From positions 1 through 64,000 of the forward strand of contig JAGWVU010000012.1 of assembly GCA_018970725.1 (NCBI GenBank): DNA of 64,000 nt, written 5' to 3'. Both the position numbers and the translations under genes were made by a program. This document shows positions 27,903 to 36,901 of the stretch, piece after piece. This DNA is from Verrucomicrobiota bacterium (GTDB taxonomy: Bacteria; Verrucomicrobiota; Verrucomicrobiia; Verrucomicrobiales; DEV007). Numbering within the stretch: the stretch's first letter is position 1; each line of letters starts with the position of its first letter. Under the pieces are notes generated by a model. It was not told where the DNA came from, did not search any database, and saw only the letters and a program-made list of their open reading frames with translations.

Positions 27903-29975
27903 ATGCCGTCCTTCAATCCACGTCGACTCCTCATCTGGGGTTCCATTTCCGCCTTGGGAGCCGCCGCGGTGGCCATTTCGGCGTTGCACCGCGGGGAACA
28001 GATCAACGCGCTCTGGCTGGTGATCGCCGGGTTTTGCACCTTCGCGATCGCCTACCGTTTTTACAGCAGTTGGCTGGTCGCGAAGGTGCTGGTGCTGGAC
28101 GACAAGCGCTCCACCCCGGCCATCACCGAGAACGACGGCAAAGACTACGTGCCCACGCACAAGTGGGTCGTCTTCGGCCACCACTTCGCCGCCATCGCCG
28201 GCCCCGGCCCCTTGGTCGGTCCGGTTCTCGCCGCCCAGTTCGGCTACCTCCCGGGGATGCTCTGGATCCTCATCGGGGCCACGCTCGGCGGTGGCGTCCA
28301 CGATGCGGTCGTCATGTTTTCCTCGATCCGCCGGGGTGGAAAATCGATCGGTCAAATGCTGCGGGAGGAGGTGAACCCAGTCATCGGCATGGTCGCGATG
28401 CTCAGCCTTCTCGCCATCATGACCATTCTGCTCGCGGTTCTCGGTCTCGTCGTGGTCAATGCGCTGGCCGACAGCCCGTGGGGCCTGTTCACCATAGCCA
28501 TGACCATTCCGCTGGCCGTGATCATGGGACTTCTGCTGAAGTCCGGCAGGGCCGATGTCCGCACCGTCACCATCTTCGGGGTGATCGGCCTCCTCGCCAG
28601 CGTCTGGACGGGCCAGTATCTGGACGATTGGCACCTTGACGGTTTCTTCCTTCGCAGCAAGGAATGGCTCGCCTGGAGCATCATTCTCTACGGATTCGCC
28701 GCGAGCGTCCTTCCGGTCTGGCTCCTCCTCGCTCCCCGGGACTACCTGAGCACGTTCATGAAACTGGGCACGGTCGTGGTCCTCGCCATCGCCGTCATCC
28801 TCGTGGCTCCCCAACTGCCGATGCCGGCGGTCACGAAATTCGTCGACGGCACCGGTCTGGTCTTCGCCGGTCCGGTCTTTCCCTTTGTCTTCATCACCAT
28901 TGCCTGCGGCGCGATCTCCGGGTTTCACGCCCTGATCTCGTCTGGGACAACCCCGAAGATGTTGGAACGCGAGTCCGCGATCCGTATCGTGGGCTACGGG
29001 GCCATGATCACGGAGATGCTGGTCGCCCTCATGGCCCTGATCGCCGCTTGCGCGCTGGAGCCCGGCCAATATTTCGCCATCAACACCGCGAACAAGGGAC
29101 TCTCCAATGCCCAGGTGGTGGAGAAGGTGAACGCCGCCATGCAGGCGGATCCCCTCCTCAAAAACAGACCACCGATCACCGAGGCCTCAATGGACCAGCT
29201 GGCCGCCTCCATTCATGAAAAGACCATGTTCGGCCGTGCCGGCGGGGCCCCGACCTTTGCCGTCGGCATGGCCCACATGTTCGCCCGCGCCTTTGGCGAC
29301 GGCATGATGGCTCTCTGGTATCACTTCGCCATCATGTTCGAGGCTCTCTTCATCCTGACCACGATCGATGCCGGGACCCGGGTCGGGCGCTTCATTCTTC
29401 AGGATTTCCTCGGACAAATTCACAAGCCCCTTGGGCAAACCCATTCTCTTTTTGCCAATGTCCTGGCGAGCGCCTTGTTGGTGGCCGGTTGGGGTTATTT
29501 CCTCATTCAAGGGGTCGTTGATCCCCTCGGCGGGATCAACACGCTATGGCCCCTCTTCGGCATTGCCAACCAGTTGCTCGCCGTGATCGCGTTTTGCCTC
29601 GGCACCACCGTCCTCATCAAGATGGGGCGCGCCCGATTCGCCGCGGTCACCTTGGTTCCGCTTACCTGGCTCGTGGTGGTCACCTTCACCGCAGGGTTCC
29701 AAAAGATTTTCTCCGCGGATCCCCGTCTCGGTTTCGCCAGCCTGATCCAAGCGACCAAGACCAAGATCGCCAACGGCGGTTCCCCGGAACAACTGGCCGA
29801 ATGGCACCGTATCATCTTCAACAACCAGATCGATATCGCGGTCACCACCGCATTCCTCGTGGGAGTGACCGTCATTGTCATCGGCTGCCTGCTTGAATGG
29901 GTCCAGCTCGTGCGCGGCACCAAACCGGTCGTCCTGCGCGAGAGCCCTTACATTCCCCTGTCCGGAGAAGCCTGA
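27903..29975 (+). CDS. cstA: carbon starvation protein CstA, pyruvate/peptide transporter family
   Basis: A 690-residue polytopic inner-membrane protein. CstA core features are visible: AITENDGKDYVPTHKWVVFGHHFAAIAGPGPLVGP, core PTHKWVVFGHHFAAIAG; GVHDAVVMFSSIRRGGKSIG; ISGFHALISSGTTPKML; and C-terminal helices with TTIDAGTRVGRFILQDFLG. E. coli homologues import pyruvate or small peptides on carbon limitation. A hydrophilic stretch near 390-440 links the CstA and CstA_5TM parts. The start ATG at 27903 agrees with a candidate promoter immediately upstream. No YbdD-like partner gene follows. Confidence 0.95.
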   Translation: MPSFNPRRLLIWGSISALGAAAVAISALHRGEQINALWLVIAGFCTFAIAYRFYSSWLVAKVLVLDDKRSTPAITENDGKDYVPTHKWVVFGHHFAAIAGPGPLVGPVLAAQFGYLPGMLWILIGATLGGGVHDAVVMFSSIRRGGKSIGQMLREEVNPVIGMVAMLSLLAIMTILLAVLGLVVVNALADSPWGLFTIAMTIPLAVIMGLLLKSGRADVRTVTIFGVIGLLASVWTGQYLDDWHLDGFFLRSKEWLAWSIILYGFAASVLPVWLLLAPRDYLSTFMKLGTVVVLAIAVILVAPQLPMPAVTKFVDGTGLVFAGPVFPFVFITIACGAISGFHALISSGTTPKMLERESAIRIVGYGAMITEMLVALMALIAACALEPGQYFAINTANKGLSNAQVVEKVNAAMQADPLLKNRPPITEASMDQLAASIHEKTMFGRAGGAPTFAVGMAHMFARAFGDGMMALWYHFAIMFEALFILTTIDAGTRVGRFILQDFLGQIHKPLGQTHSLFANVLASALLVAGWGYFLIQGVVDPLGGINTLWPLFGIANQLLAVIAFCLGTTVLIKMGRARFAAVTLVPLTWLVVVTFTAGFQKIFSADPRLGFASLIQATKTKIANGGSPEQLAEWHRIIFNNQIDIAVTTAFLVGVTVIVIGCLLEWVQLVRGTKPVVLRESPYIPLSGEA

Positions 29976-30024
29976 GACACGGAACCGCCGGCGGAAGGTC
30001 AGGTTGGGACCGGGGCTGCCCCGT

Positions 30025-30507
30025 TCACTCCCATCGGCCAAGTACCTCGTCGAGCCTGCGCTTCTCCTCCATCCAAACCTGCGCGAACTCGGATCCCGCG
30101 ATGCTGCGGGCATTGTCGAAGAGATCCGCCCGTTTGATCAGTTTCCCACGCTCGCTGATTTGAGCGAGGCGCTCCGCTTCGCGCTGTTTGCGGGTTTGAC
30201 GGTTCAAGTCAGGGTAGTTTTTCGTCGTGTAGACATCGGTCAGCTCCACCACCAACCCGAGCACTTCCTCACCGAACTCCTCCCGGATCCGCTCGGCGGA
30301 AAACCCGGCGTTGTGCGGAGCCACGTCCTCCAACACATCATGCAAACAGGCGGCGGCGAGGACCACCTCGTCCGTGGTTCGCGTCGCCACCAATGCGGCC
30401 ACCGCCAATACGTGGACGTGGTAGGGCTCACCGGTATACTTGCGAACCTGACCGATGCTCCCGTGAGCCTCGACCGCAAACTGACGGGCTTTCTCGTAGA
30501 GTCCCAT
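30025..30507 (-). CDS. small HD-domain phosphohydrolase (RelA/SpoT-like HD)
   Basis: From the ATG at 30507 the product is 160 residues with His/Asp metal-binding positions: KYTGEPYHVHVLAVA, then AAACLHDVLEDV, and KLIKRADLFDNA near the C-terminus, which suits a ppGpp-type or nucleotide HD hydrolase. No synthetase or ACT domain is present, so it would be a hydrolase only. It is the last gene of a minus-strand run with nagB and nagA, 41 bases from nagA. Its substrate is not known; MESH1-like ppGpp or NADPH hydrolysis is one possibility. Confidence 0.82.
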   Translation of the reverse strand: MGLYEKARQFAVEAHGSIGQVRKYTGEPYHVHVLAVAALVATRTTDEVVLAAACLHDVLEDVAPHNAGFSAERIREEFGEEVLGLVVELTDVYTTKNYPDLNRQTRKQREAERLAQISERGKLIKRADLFDNARSIAGSEFAQVWMEEKRRLDEVLGRWE

Positions 30508-30548
30508 GCCGACGCAGCTTCGGTGACGCGGGGGGGACTGGCAAGCCC

Positions 30549-31457
30549 TCACCACAAATCCAAGGCCACCCGGGGGTTAACCTCGACCAACCGATGCACT
30601 TCTTCCGCGGACAAGCCCACCTCCTCGGAAAGCACTTCCTCGACTTTGGGCATCGTCGCCGTGGAACCGACAAAGTGATCGCCCCCGGGGCTGCGGGCGA
30701 TGCCGTCCTCACCGATCTCCAATTCCCATCCCGCCAACCGGTAACGACCGGGGCCAAGGCGTGCGGCGGAAATGGCATCGGTGACGGCGATGGCACGATC
30801 CATTCCGGTGCAGCGCAGATAGTTTTTCAGCGTGTAAGACGGCACATGGACACCGTCCGCGATGAAGCAGCACCAGATCCGGTCCGAGACGCTGAGGAAA
30901 CGTTGGATCACATTGTCATGCCGGTGCATCCGCAGGGGACAGGCATTGCCCAGGTGGGTCACCATGGATAACCCGTGATCAATCGCCTCCTCGATTTGAT
31001 CCATCGTGGGATTGCAGTGCCCGGCCGAAGCGACCACGCCTTGGTCGACCAACCAGGAGGTGACCTTCGCCCCCGGGTCTTGTTCCGGCGCGAGGGTGAT
31101 GAGCCGCACCATGCCCTCCCCGGCCTGGAGAAGCCGCGCGGCGTCTTCGAGAGAAGCTGTCCGGACCGCCGACAAAGGATGCGCCCCCCGGTAACCATCC
31201 TCCGGACTGATGAAAGGCCCCTCGATATGGAATCCGCGAACCACCCGGCCGATGAGTTCGTCTTCCTTCCGCCAACGGGAGATCCGGGCAAGCCGCCGGC
31301 ACAAAACGTCGATCTCCTCCGTGATGAACGTCATGAGGATCCCTTCGCAACCGTCCTCCTCCAAGGCGAGGCAGGCCCCGTGCAAGGCCTCGATTCCGAG
31401 GTCGTCGGAATTGAAGTCGGCCCCGTTGTAACCGTTTACCTGAAGATCGAAACTCAT
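30549..31457 (-). CDS. nagA: N-acetylglucosamine-6-phosphate deacetylase, N-terminally short
   Basis: The product is 302 residues against about 380 for typical NagA. It starts [19 protein letters not shown] at the first strand of the catalytic barrel, so the small N-terminal beta-sandwich half is missing. Catalytic and metal residues remain: [14 protein letters not shown] (metal Glu), ASAGHCNP and MVTHLGNA (metal His residues), AVTDAIS (catalytic Asp). It should deacetylate GlcNAc-6-phosphate for NagB. The ATG overlaps the nagB stop by four bases, which fixes the start; the open frame continuing to 31688 runs through nagB and is not protein-like. Confidence 0.87.
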   Translation of the reverse strand: MSFDLQVNGYNGADFNSDDLGIEALHGACLALEEDGCEGILMTFITEEIDVLCRRLARISRWRKEDELIGRVVRGFHIEGPFISPEDGYRGAHPLSAVRTASLEDAARLLQAGEGMVRLITLAPEQDPGAKVTSWLVDQGVVASAGHCNPTMDQIEEAIDHGLSMVTHLGNACPLRMHRHDNVIQRFLSVSDRIWCCFIADGVHVPSYTLKNYLRCTGMDRAIAVTDAISAARLGPGRYRLAGWELEIGEDGIARSPGGDHFVGSTATMPKVEEVLSEEVGLSAEEVHRLVEVNPRVALDLW

Positions 31458-32197
31458 GACGCACTCAAGAGCGCCGCCGCCGCGGCATCCAAAAAGATCC
31501 GGCAGTCCCGGTGTTCCTGCAGAATCGAGGCCGGCACCGCCGGGGTGATCGCGCCCTCCAAACTCTCCTGCACCGCCTTCGCCTTCCGGGCGTCCGGCAC
31601 CGTGCAGATGATGGTCCGGGCCCGCAGAATTTCCCGGACGGACATCGAAATCGCCTTCTTGGGAACGGACTCGAGATCGGGGAACCACCCCTCACCCAGC
31701 TGTTGGCGACGGCAGGCCTCGTCCAAATCCACCACCAGATAGGGCGTCCGGGTGGCGAAATCCGCCGGAGGGTCGTTGAACGCGAGGTGCGCATTCTCAC
31801 CGATCCCGACAAACGCGACATCCACCGTGCGGGCGGAGAGCGACTCCCCGACCCGGGCGCACTCGGCGGCCACATCGCGTTCTCCGTTGAGGAAATGAAA
31901 GTGGCGCAAAGGCAACGGCAAGCGGCTGACGAACCGCTTCCAGAGGTATTGCCGGAATGAGGCAGGATGGGAAATCGGCAGCCCTACGTATTCATCAAGG
32001 TGGAAGCCGGTGACCTTGCTCCAATCAATCCCCTCTTCCGCGACCAAGGCGTCAAGCATTTCGAACTGCGAGGCTCCGGTCGCCACAATGATGGTGGCGC
32101 GGCGACGCTCCGCGAGGGCCTGACGGATCAGTTCCGCACCGGTCCTGGCCGCGGCACGCCCCATCTCCACTTTGGTTCCAAAAATCGATCGTTCCAT
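31454..32197 (-). CDS. nagB: glucosamine-6-phosphate deaminase NagB
   Basis: The 247-residue protein isomerises and deaminates glucosamine-6-phosphate to fructose-6-phosphate and ammonia. Seen motifs are [26 protein letters not shown] with the catalytic acidic residues, [19 protein letters not shown] with the active-site His, and the late [14 protein letters not shown]. The loop reads [10 protein letters not shown] rather than the E. coli DGHIAFNE form, as in many shorter NagB proteins. It couples by a four-base overlap to nagA, giving a compact route from GlcNAc-6-P to glycolysis. No phosphotransferase or GlcNAc kinase gene is adjacent. Confidence 0.9.
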   Translation of the reverse strand: MERSIFGTKVEMGRAAARTGAELIRQALAERRRATIIVATGASQFEMLDALVAEEGIDWSKVTGFHLDEYVGLPISHPASFRQYLWKRFVSRLPLPLRHFHFLNGERDVAAECARVGESLSARTVDVAFVGIGENAHLAFNDPPADFATRTPYLVVDLDEACRRQQLGEGWFPDLESVPKKAISMSVREILRARTIICTVPDARKAKAVQESLEGAITPAVPASILQEHRDCRIFLDAAAAALLSAS

Positions 32198-32249
32198 GAC
32201 GCTCTCCCCCTAACAGCCGGCTCCCGCTCCCGGCAAGCCCCAATCCACC

Positions 32250-33536
32250 TCAAACCTTCGGTTCCCAACCCGGGCGATACTCCCGCCCCCAAAATTTCAT
32301 CGCCTCTTCCTGACGGGGACGTCCGGTGGCAGGATCAATCTCGAGCACCAGACCGCTCCGGTAGGCGATGTTACCAAGGTGACACCAAAGGGTGGATTTC
32401 TGCCCCTCCTCGATTTCCGAATTCAGGGCCACGTTGTTGCGGATCGCGTCCGCCAGATTCTGAAAGTGCGGCAGGTCCGAGGCCGGCGCGGTCTTGGTTT
32501 CAACCTGCTTCCCGGCGAGGTCGTAAATCGTGTAGCCGCTGCCGGAAAAGTGCATCGCCCCGCCATCCCCGGCAAAACTGGCGAACGCCGGCGCCTCCGG
32601 TTTCCGCGGGTGGGAGGAACTCTGCTCCCAATGCGCCCCGGCCCCGCCGAGATCGAAGACGGCCACCCCGGTGTCCGGCGTCTCCTGATCGTCATCATGG
32701 TGATAGCGGCCTCCGAGGTAGGTCACCTTCCGGGGAGCCCCGGCTTTCAACCCCCAACGCACCAGATCCAAACTGTGAATCCCGTTGTTGGCCATCTCCC
32801 CGCCGCCGAAGTGCCAATGCCAGTGCCAATTGTAATGGACCAGATTGTCCTTGAACGGATAATCGGGAACCGGTCCCTGCCAGAGGAGGTAATCGAGATC
32901 GGCCGGGACCGGAGCCGGCTTCCCCTTGCCGATCGAGCCGCGTGAAGCGAAATAATAGGCGCGGCCGGAGCGCACCGTCCCGATGGCTCCTTCGTGCAGC
33001 CGTTGGATGCCCTCCCGGATGAGAGGGAAACTGCGGCGCTGGTTGCCCATCTGCACCTTGCGCCCGTGTTTCCGGGCGGCGGCCACCATCAACTCCCCTT
33101 CCCGCCCGTTGTGGCTGGCGGGTTTCTCCACGTAAACGTGCTTGCCCGCCGCACAGGCCAAGATCGTGGCCGGCGCGTGCCAGTAATTCGGGGCGGCGAT
33201 CGAAATCAGGTCCACTTCGGGATCCCCCAACATCTCGCGGAAATCCTTGACGAACTTCGCGGGACGCTCCTGCCCTCCGCGCTGCACCACCCGGGCCGCT
33301 TCATCAGCCCTCTGCGAGTCGACGTCACACAAATACGCGATCTCCGCCCCGGGAACCCCGAGCCAACCGCTGATGTGGGCTTTCCCGCGCCCCAACCCCA
33401 TGATCCCGACGCGCAACCGATTCGATGGCGCATCTTGTCCCCGGACGGGAGTCATGGCGAAGGCCGTCGCACCCGCGGCGGCACGGGCGAAGTTGCGTCG
33501 GGTGGTGGCAGCAGCCGTTTCGGGGGTCTCGTTCAT
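32250..33536 (-). CDS. Gfo/Idh/MocA-family oxidoreductase, Tat-exported
   Basis: From the ATG at 33536 the product is 428 residues. A Tat signal (TTRRNFARAAAGATAFA) precedes the NAD-binding domain (LRVGIMGLGRGKAHISGW) and the family motif VYVEKPASHNG. The C-terminal substrate domain has WHWHFGGGEMANNGIHSLDLVRWG, core GGGEMANNGIHSLD. Exported members with tightly bound NAD are common in Verrucomicrobiota and Planctomycetota and probably act on sugar derivatives such as glycosides; the substrate is unknown. It is 52 bases upstream of nagB on the same strand. The alternative TTG at 33551 is less likely. Confidence 0.9.
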   Translation of the reverse strand: MNETPETAAATTRRNFARAAAGATAFAMTPVRGQDAPSNRLRVGIMGLGRGKAHISGWLGVPGAEIAYLCDVDSQRADEAARVVQRGGQERPAKFVKDFREMLGDPEVDLISIAAPNYWHAPATILACAAGKHVYVEKPASHNGREGELMVAAARKHGRKVQMGNQRRSFPLIREGIQRLHEGAIGTVRSGRAYYFASRGSIGKGKPAPVPADLDYLLWQGPVPDYPFKDNLVHYNWHWHWHFGGGEMANNGIHSLDLVRWGLKAGAPRKVTYLGGRYHHDDDQETPDTGVAVFDLGGAGAHWEQSSSHPRKPEAPAFASFAGDGGAMHFSGSGYTIYDLAGKQVETKTAPASDLPHFQNLADAIRNNVALNSEIEEGQKSTLWCHLGNIAYRSGLVLEIDPATGRPRQEEAMKFWGREYRPGWEPKV

Positions 33537-33636
33537 GGCAGTTGGGATCAACGGTGCTTACACGCTTCCTCCGGCCAAGTTTTGTCTTCGAATGGTTTGG
33601 CTTGCCAAGTTCCCGTTTTCACTGTGAGAGTCGGCC

Positions 33637-34224
33637 ATGCGTATCGCCCCTCTCTTCCTGCTCGCCGCGCTCGTTTCGGCGCGGGCCGATGAACCCCAGC
33701 TCCGCCCGATCTTCTCCGGAACCGACCTCACCGGCTGGAAGGTGCCCGACGGCAACGCCGAGAAAGGATGGTACAAGGCTGCGGACGGCATTCTCAAAGT
33801 GCAGAGTGATCCCACCCTCAAAGGATCGATCCTCTGGACCGAGAAATCCTACCGCGACTTTATCATGTCCTTCGACTTCAAGTTCGGGGCAGGGATCGTC
33901 GACAGCGGGATCCACATCCGGAACAGCGATCAGATCCAGATCGGGATCTCCGGTTCATTGAAGCGTGACATGACCGGCTCGCCCTACGTCGGCAAATATC
34001 CTGTCGAAGCCAAGGGCGTGGCGGCGCTGTTGAAGGCGGACGACTGGAACTCGATGAAGATTGAGGCCCGCGGTCTCCGCTACCAAGTCTGGCTCAACGG
34101 GCAGCAAGTCCTCGACTACACCTCACAGTCCGGAATTCCGGAAGGCCCCGTTGGCATCCAGTTGCATGGCAACAAGGAAATGGCGATCGACTACCGGGAG
34201 ATCAAGCTCGCCGAGCTCCCCTGA
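33637..34224 (+). CDS. secreted DUF1080 (3-keto-disaccharide hydrolase-like) protein
   Basis: A 195-residue protein: signal peptide (residues 1-17, MRIAPLFLLAALVSARA), then a DUF1080/LamG-like beta-sandwich beginning LRPIFSGTDLTGWKVPDG and containing LWTEKSYRDFIMSFDFKFG and GIHIRNS. The family includes enzymes cleaving 3-keto-glycosides made by Gfo/Idh-type oxidoreductases. Its divergent position next to the exported Gfo/Idh protein is consistent with such a pair, but that is inference. No haem or metal motif is visible. It starts at the ATG directly before the leader. Confidence 0.9.
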   Translation: MRIAPLFLLAALVSARADEPQLRPIFSGTDLTGWKVPDGNAEKGWYKAADGILKVQSDPTLKGSILWTEKSYRDFIMSFDFKFGAGIVDSGIHIRNSDQIQIGISGSLKRDMTGSPYVGKYPVEAKGVAALLKADDWNSMKIEARGLRYQVWLNGQQVLDYTSQSGIPEGPVGIQLHGNKEMAIDYREIKLAELP

Positions 34225-34277
34225 TTCTCGGACAAACGTCCACGAACTCGCTCGCTTCGGGCGGAGCGGTCTCGCCG

Positions 34278-35267
34278 TCAGGCCGCCTCGTCCGGGACCT
34301 CCGGATCCGCGATGTGGACCCAGGTGTGCACGTGGGGCTTGCCCCGGAAGTGCCAGACCAATCCGGGTCCCTCGAGCTGCCACGTGTCCCAGATTCCGTC
34401 CCCGCCAATGTCGTGCCCCTTGTAAAAGGCGAGGGAGTGCCTCTCCAGCCCCACCTTGTTGATCAAAGCCATCGACTCCGCAACATCCTCGGCCCGAAAC
34501 GGCATCAGCAAGTCCTCCAGCACCTTCAACACGTGGGCCCGCTGGTCGGTGGAGAGATCGGCCACCGCAATTCCCTCAAGCCCCACACCATCCCGGCGCA
34601 ACTGGACCGTGGCGTTCCCTCTTTCCGGTCGCGGCTGCAGCAGCAGGGCTTTCTCACGCTGTTTTCCATTGAGCATCGCGAAAACCTCGTTGGCCCGCTT
34701 TGCCTGAAACCAGTAGACATTCCCGGGGTGATCGGGCTTTTCGTTGAACCCTTGGGCCGCATGTCCGTAGAAAATCGGACCGCCGAAGGCTTTGCCGACG
34801 ACACTGTCGCCATCACACCGCCGGGTCACGTGGCGCGAGGTGAGGACAAACTCGAACTTCCCGGTGCCGGGCTCCCCGAAAAGGGCGATGGAACTGTCGC
34901 CGAACCCACCCGCCCCATTGTCGTGGATCACCTGCTTCATCACCTGGTCACGATAGGCCTCGCTATGCAGGTTGAGAAAAATCTCCCGCACCATCTGCTG
35001 CTGGTCCGGCGTCAGGAAATCCCGGATGATCGGCTCGGTCACATGCCAGTTGTTGTCCACCTTGCGCCGCAGCGGGTGGTCGAACGAAAAGCAAATTTCC
35101 TTGCGTTGCTCTTCCGTAAGGGTGCCGTGAAGCGTGGTCACGAGACTTTCGCTCGCCAGCTTCTCCGGCGCGGCCTCCAGGGCCCCGGGCAGCGCGATGG
35201 CGCTCGAAGCCGCGACGGCACGATGCAAAAAACGGCGGCGGGAAAATGAGAAATGACCGGTCTGCAT
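34278..35267 (-). CDS. DUF3500 family protein, Tat-exported
   Basis: A 329-residue protein with a Tat motif (FSFSRRRFLHRAVAASS, residues 6-22). The body matches the DUF3500 pattern: GTLTEEQRKEICFSFDHPLR, then FLTPDQQQMVREIFLNL and the C-terminal YKGHDIGGDGIWDTWQLEGP with HVHTWVHIADP. The function of the family is unknown; conserved His and Trp residues near the C-terminus might bind ligand or metal. The start is the ATG at 35267, immediately before the Tat motif. The neighbours are DUF1080 (convergent) and a rhodanese gene 96 bases upstream. Confidence 0.83.
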   Translation of the reverse strand: MQTGHFSFSRRRFLHRAVAASSAIALPGALEAAPEKLASESLVTTLHGTLTEEQRKEICFSFDHPLRRKVDNNWHVTEPIIRDFLTPDQQQMVREIFLNLHSEAYRDQVMKQVIHDNGAGGFGDSSIALFGEPGTGKFEFVLTSRHVTRRCDGDSVVGKAFGGPIFYGHAAQGFNEKPDHPGNVYWFQAKRANEVFAMLNGKQREKALLLQPRPERGNATVQLRRDGVGLEGIAVADLSTDQRAHVLKVLEDLLMPFRAEDVAESMALINKVGLERHSLAFYKGHDIGGDGIWDTWQLEGPGLVWHFRGKPHVHTWVHIADPEVPDEAA

Positions 35268-35363
35268 GATTTTTCCGGCGTGTTTAACACACCCCGCCCG
35301 CACAGGGAACCACAAAGCTCCACCCGAATCGCCGCGGCCAGAATCCAAATGCCCCAAATGACC

Positions 35364-35720
35364 TCAATAGCGCGCCACGCCGGGATCGACTTCGAGTGAC
35401 CAAGCCTCGATCCCCCCCCGGAGGCTGAAGACCAGAGAGCGTCCCCTCGCCCGGAGAAACGAAGCGGCTTGCGCAGAGCGCATGCCATGATGGCAGTAGA
35501 TGACCACCGGAACCGCGGCCTCGGGCAGGGCCGCCTCGATCGACTCGACGAAGCGACTCAAAGGCACCAACAGATCCCCTTCGATGTGACAGAAGGCATG
35601 CTCGTCCTCCTCACGGCAATCAACCAAACGGAATTCGGGGCCGCCGGGACGCCTCAAGGCTTCCACGAATCCTGGCTCAACTTCCAGACCGTCCTCGGGC
35701 GCTGGGAACGAAAGGCTCAT
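35364..35720 (-). CDS. single-domain rhodanese
   Basis: The 118-residue protein is one rhodanese domain. FRLVDCREEDEHAFCHIEGD forms the early CH2A region, and the active loop is VIYCHHGMRSAQAASFL, with the sulfur-carrying Cys in CHHGMR. It has no signal peptide, so it is cytoplasmic and probably a sulfurtransferase. The four-base overlap with the L,D-transpeptidase gene upstream fixes the start at 35720. An 80-codon upstream open frame is the antisense-like shadow of that gene. No obvious acceptor protein is nearby. Confidence 0.9.
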   Translation of the reverse strand: MSLSFPAPEDGLEVEPGFVEALRRPGGPEFRLVDCREEDEHAFCHIEGDLLVPLSRFVESIEAALPEAAVPVVIYCHHGMRSAQAASFLRARGRSLVFSLRGGIEAWSLEVDPGVARY

Positions 35721-36367
35721 GGGCGCACCGTGACCGGGGTGCCGGCCTCGACATTGCGGAAGAAGGTGGCCGCCATGTGGGTCGGCATCCTCACGCAGCC
35801 ATGGGACGCAGCGAAACCGGGGAGATAGCCTCCATGCATCCCAACCCCGTTGGCAAAACGCATAAAGTAGGGCATGGAAGATCCCTCGAACCGGGACCCG
35901 GCCGGCTTCTTGTCCTTGGTCACATCGATGTCCTTCATCGCGATTTCCCCGTTCGGCCAAAGGTAGTTGCCGTAAAGATTCGAGCGGTGATCCTTGTTCT
36001 TCTGGATGATTTTGAAATCGCCCTGGGGCGTGTCGAATCCATCCCGGCCACTCGACACCTTGGAGACACCCACAAGCTGGCTGCCTTTGTAAAAGTAGGC
36101 CCGCTGGTCGGAGACATCGATGACGATCCGCGCAGGCCCGGTCACGCTGTCACCCTCCCAATAGGACACGCTGTCCTCGATCGGGCTGTCCTCGGTTTTC
36201 TTGGCACCGAGACTCGCCGGAGGAGCCACCGAATACGGAACGTAAGCCGTGGAGGAACCGCCCGGGTTGCACCCGGTCAAAAAAAACAACGCGGACAGGA
36301 GGAACCATCCGCCAATCGCACGGATGGAATAGACGATGGATGCGGGAAGTCGGCTCGGCTCAATCAT
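35717..36367 (-). CDS. L,D-transpeptidase (YkuD) lipoprotein
   Basis: A 216-residue lipoprotein: lipobox LFFLTGC with Cys33, then a linker and a YkuD domain (ARIVIDVSDQRAYFYKGSQ). Catalytic residues are in place: MHGGYLPG with His178, and SHGCVRM with His189 and Cys191. It should cross-link peptidoglycan stems (3-3) or attach protein to the wall in the periplasm. It is 4-base overlapped with the rhodanese gene, and about 164 bases of structured sequence precede it, shared with the divergent fmdB-like gene. A possible -35/-10 (TTGTCG, 18 bases, TAGTAG on the minus strand) lies near 36413-36443. Confidence 0.92.
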   Translation of the reverse strand: MIEPSRLPASIVYSIRAIGGWFLLSALFFLTGCNPGGSSTAYVPYSVAPPASLGAKKTEDSPIEDSVSYWEGDSVTGPARIVIDVSDQRAYFYKGSQLVGVSKVSSGRDGFDTPQGDFKIIQKNKDHRSNLYGNYLWPNGEIAMKDIDVTKDKKPAGSRFEGSSMPYFMRFANGVGMHGGYLPGFAASHGCVRMPTHMAATFFRNVEAGTPVTVRP

Positions 36368-36531
36368 GGTCTCGATGGCAGGGGCCCGTGCGCCTGGCAG
36401 GGCCGCGGGCCGCTACTATGGCCAAAAATCTTGACACGACAACCCGAAATGCGACCGGATCGGACGGATCTCGAAAGCAAGTTGCACGACGGACCGTTCG
36501 ACACGAAAATCCGCGTCTTCCCTTCTGCACC

Positions 36532-36867
36532 ATGCCCACTTACGAGTACGAATGCGAAAGCTGTGGTCACCATTTCGAGGTGTTCCAATCCATGAAAGAC
36601 GCCAAGCTGACCGACTGCCCCGAGGCCGCCTGCACCGGCAAGGTGCGTCGCCTCCTCGGGACCGGAGCCGGCGTTATCTTCAAGGGGAGCGGCTTCTACG
36701 AGACCGATTACCGGAGCGAGTCCTACAAGGCCGGAGCCAAAAAGGCCGAGGAAGGCGCCAAGAGTAGCGGAGACTCGGCTTCCTCCTCTAGCGGCGGAAA
36801 CAAACCGGCCACTCCACCCGCCCCGGCGCCAGCTGCCGCACCCAAAAGCGACGCCGCCAAAACTTGA
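36532..36867 (+). CDS. FmdB-family zinc-ribbon protein with low-complexity tail
   Basis: An 111-residue protein. Residues 1-47 are the FmdB zinc ribbon: MPTYEYECESCGHHFEVFQ, then CPEAACTGKVRRLLG, four zinc Cys in two pairs. GVIFKGSGFYETDYRS follows, typical of the family. The rest is a Ser/Gly/Ala/Pro tail of about 45 residues. The role is unresolved; FmdB was named as a putative regulator of formamidase genes. The ATG at 36532 gives the invariant N-terminus, and 64 upstream in-frame codons are discarded. The stop codon region overlaps the candidate promoter of the next gene. Confidence 0.9.
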   Translation: MPTYEYECESCGHHFEVFQSMKDAKLTDCPEAACTGKVRRLLGTGAGVIFKGSGFYETDYRSESYKAGAKKAEEGAKSSGDSASSSSGGNKPATPPAPAPAAAPKSDAAKT

Positions 36868-36893
36868 ATCTTCCGCAAGACGGACGTTACTTA
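36864..36893 (+). promoter_or_regulatory. candidate promoter of the 36902 gene, overlapping the fmdB stop
   Basis: TTGAAT (36864-36869) overlaps the fmdB TGA. After 18 bases comes TACTTA (36888-36893). The ATG at 36902 is 8 bases further, so the predicted transcript start is at or next to the start codon. Confidence 0.36.
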
Positions 36894-36901
36894 AGCCGCA
36901 A

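Noticed and set aside
30025-30507. full RelA/SpoT protein
   Set aside because: Only an HD part of about 160 residues exists; no synthetase, TGS or ACT domain.
31458-31688. N-terminal extension of NagA
   Set aside because: It is the shadow of nagB in another frame; the ATGA overlap marks the start.
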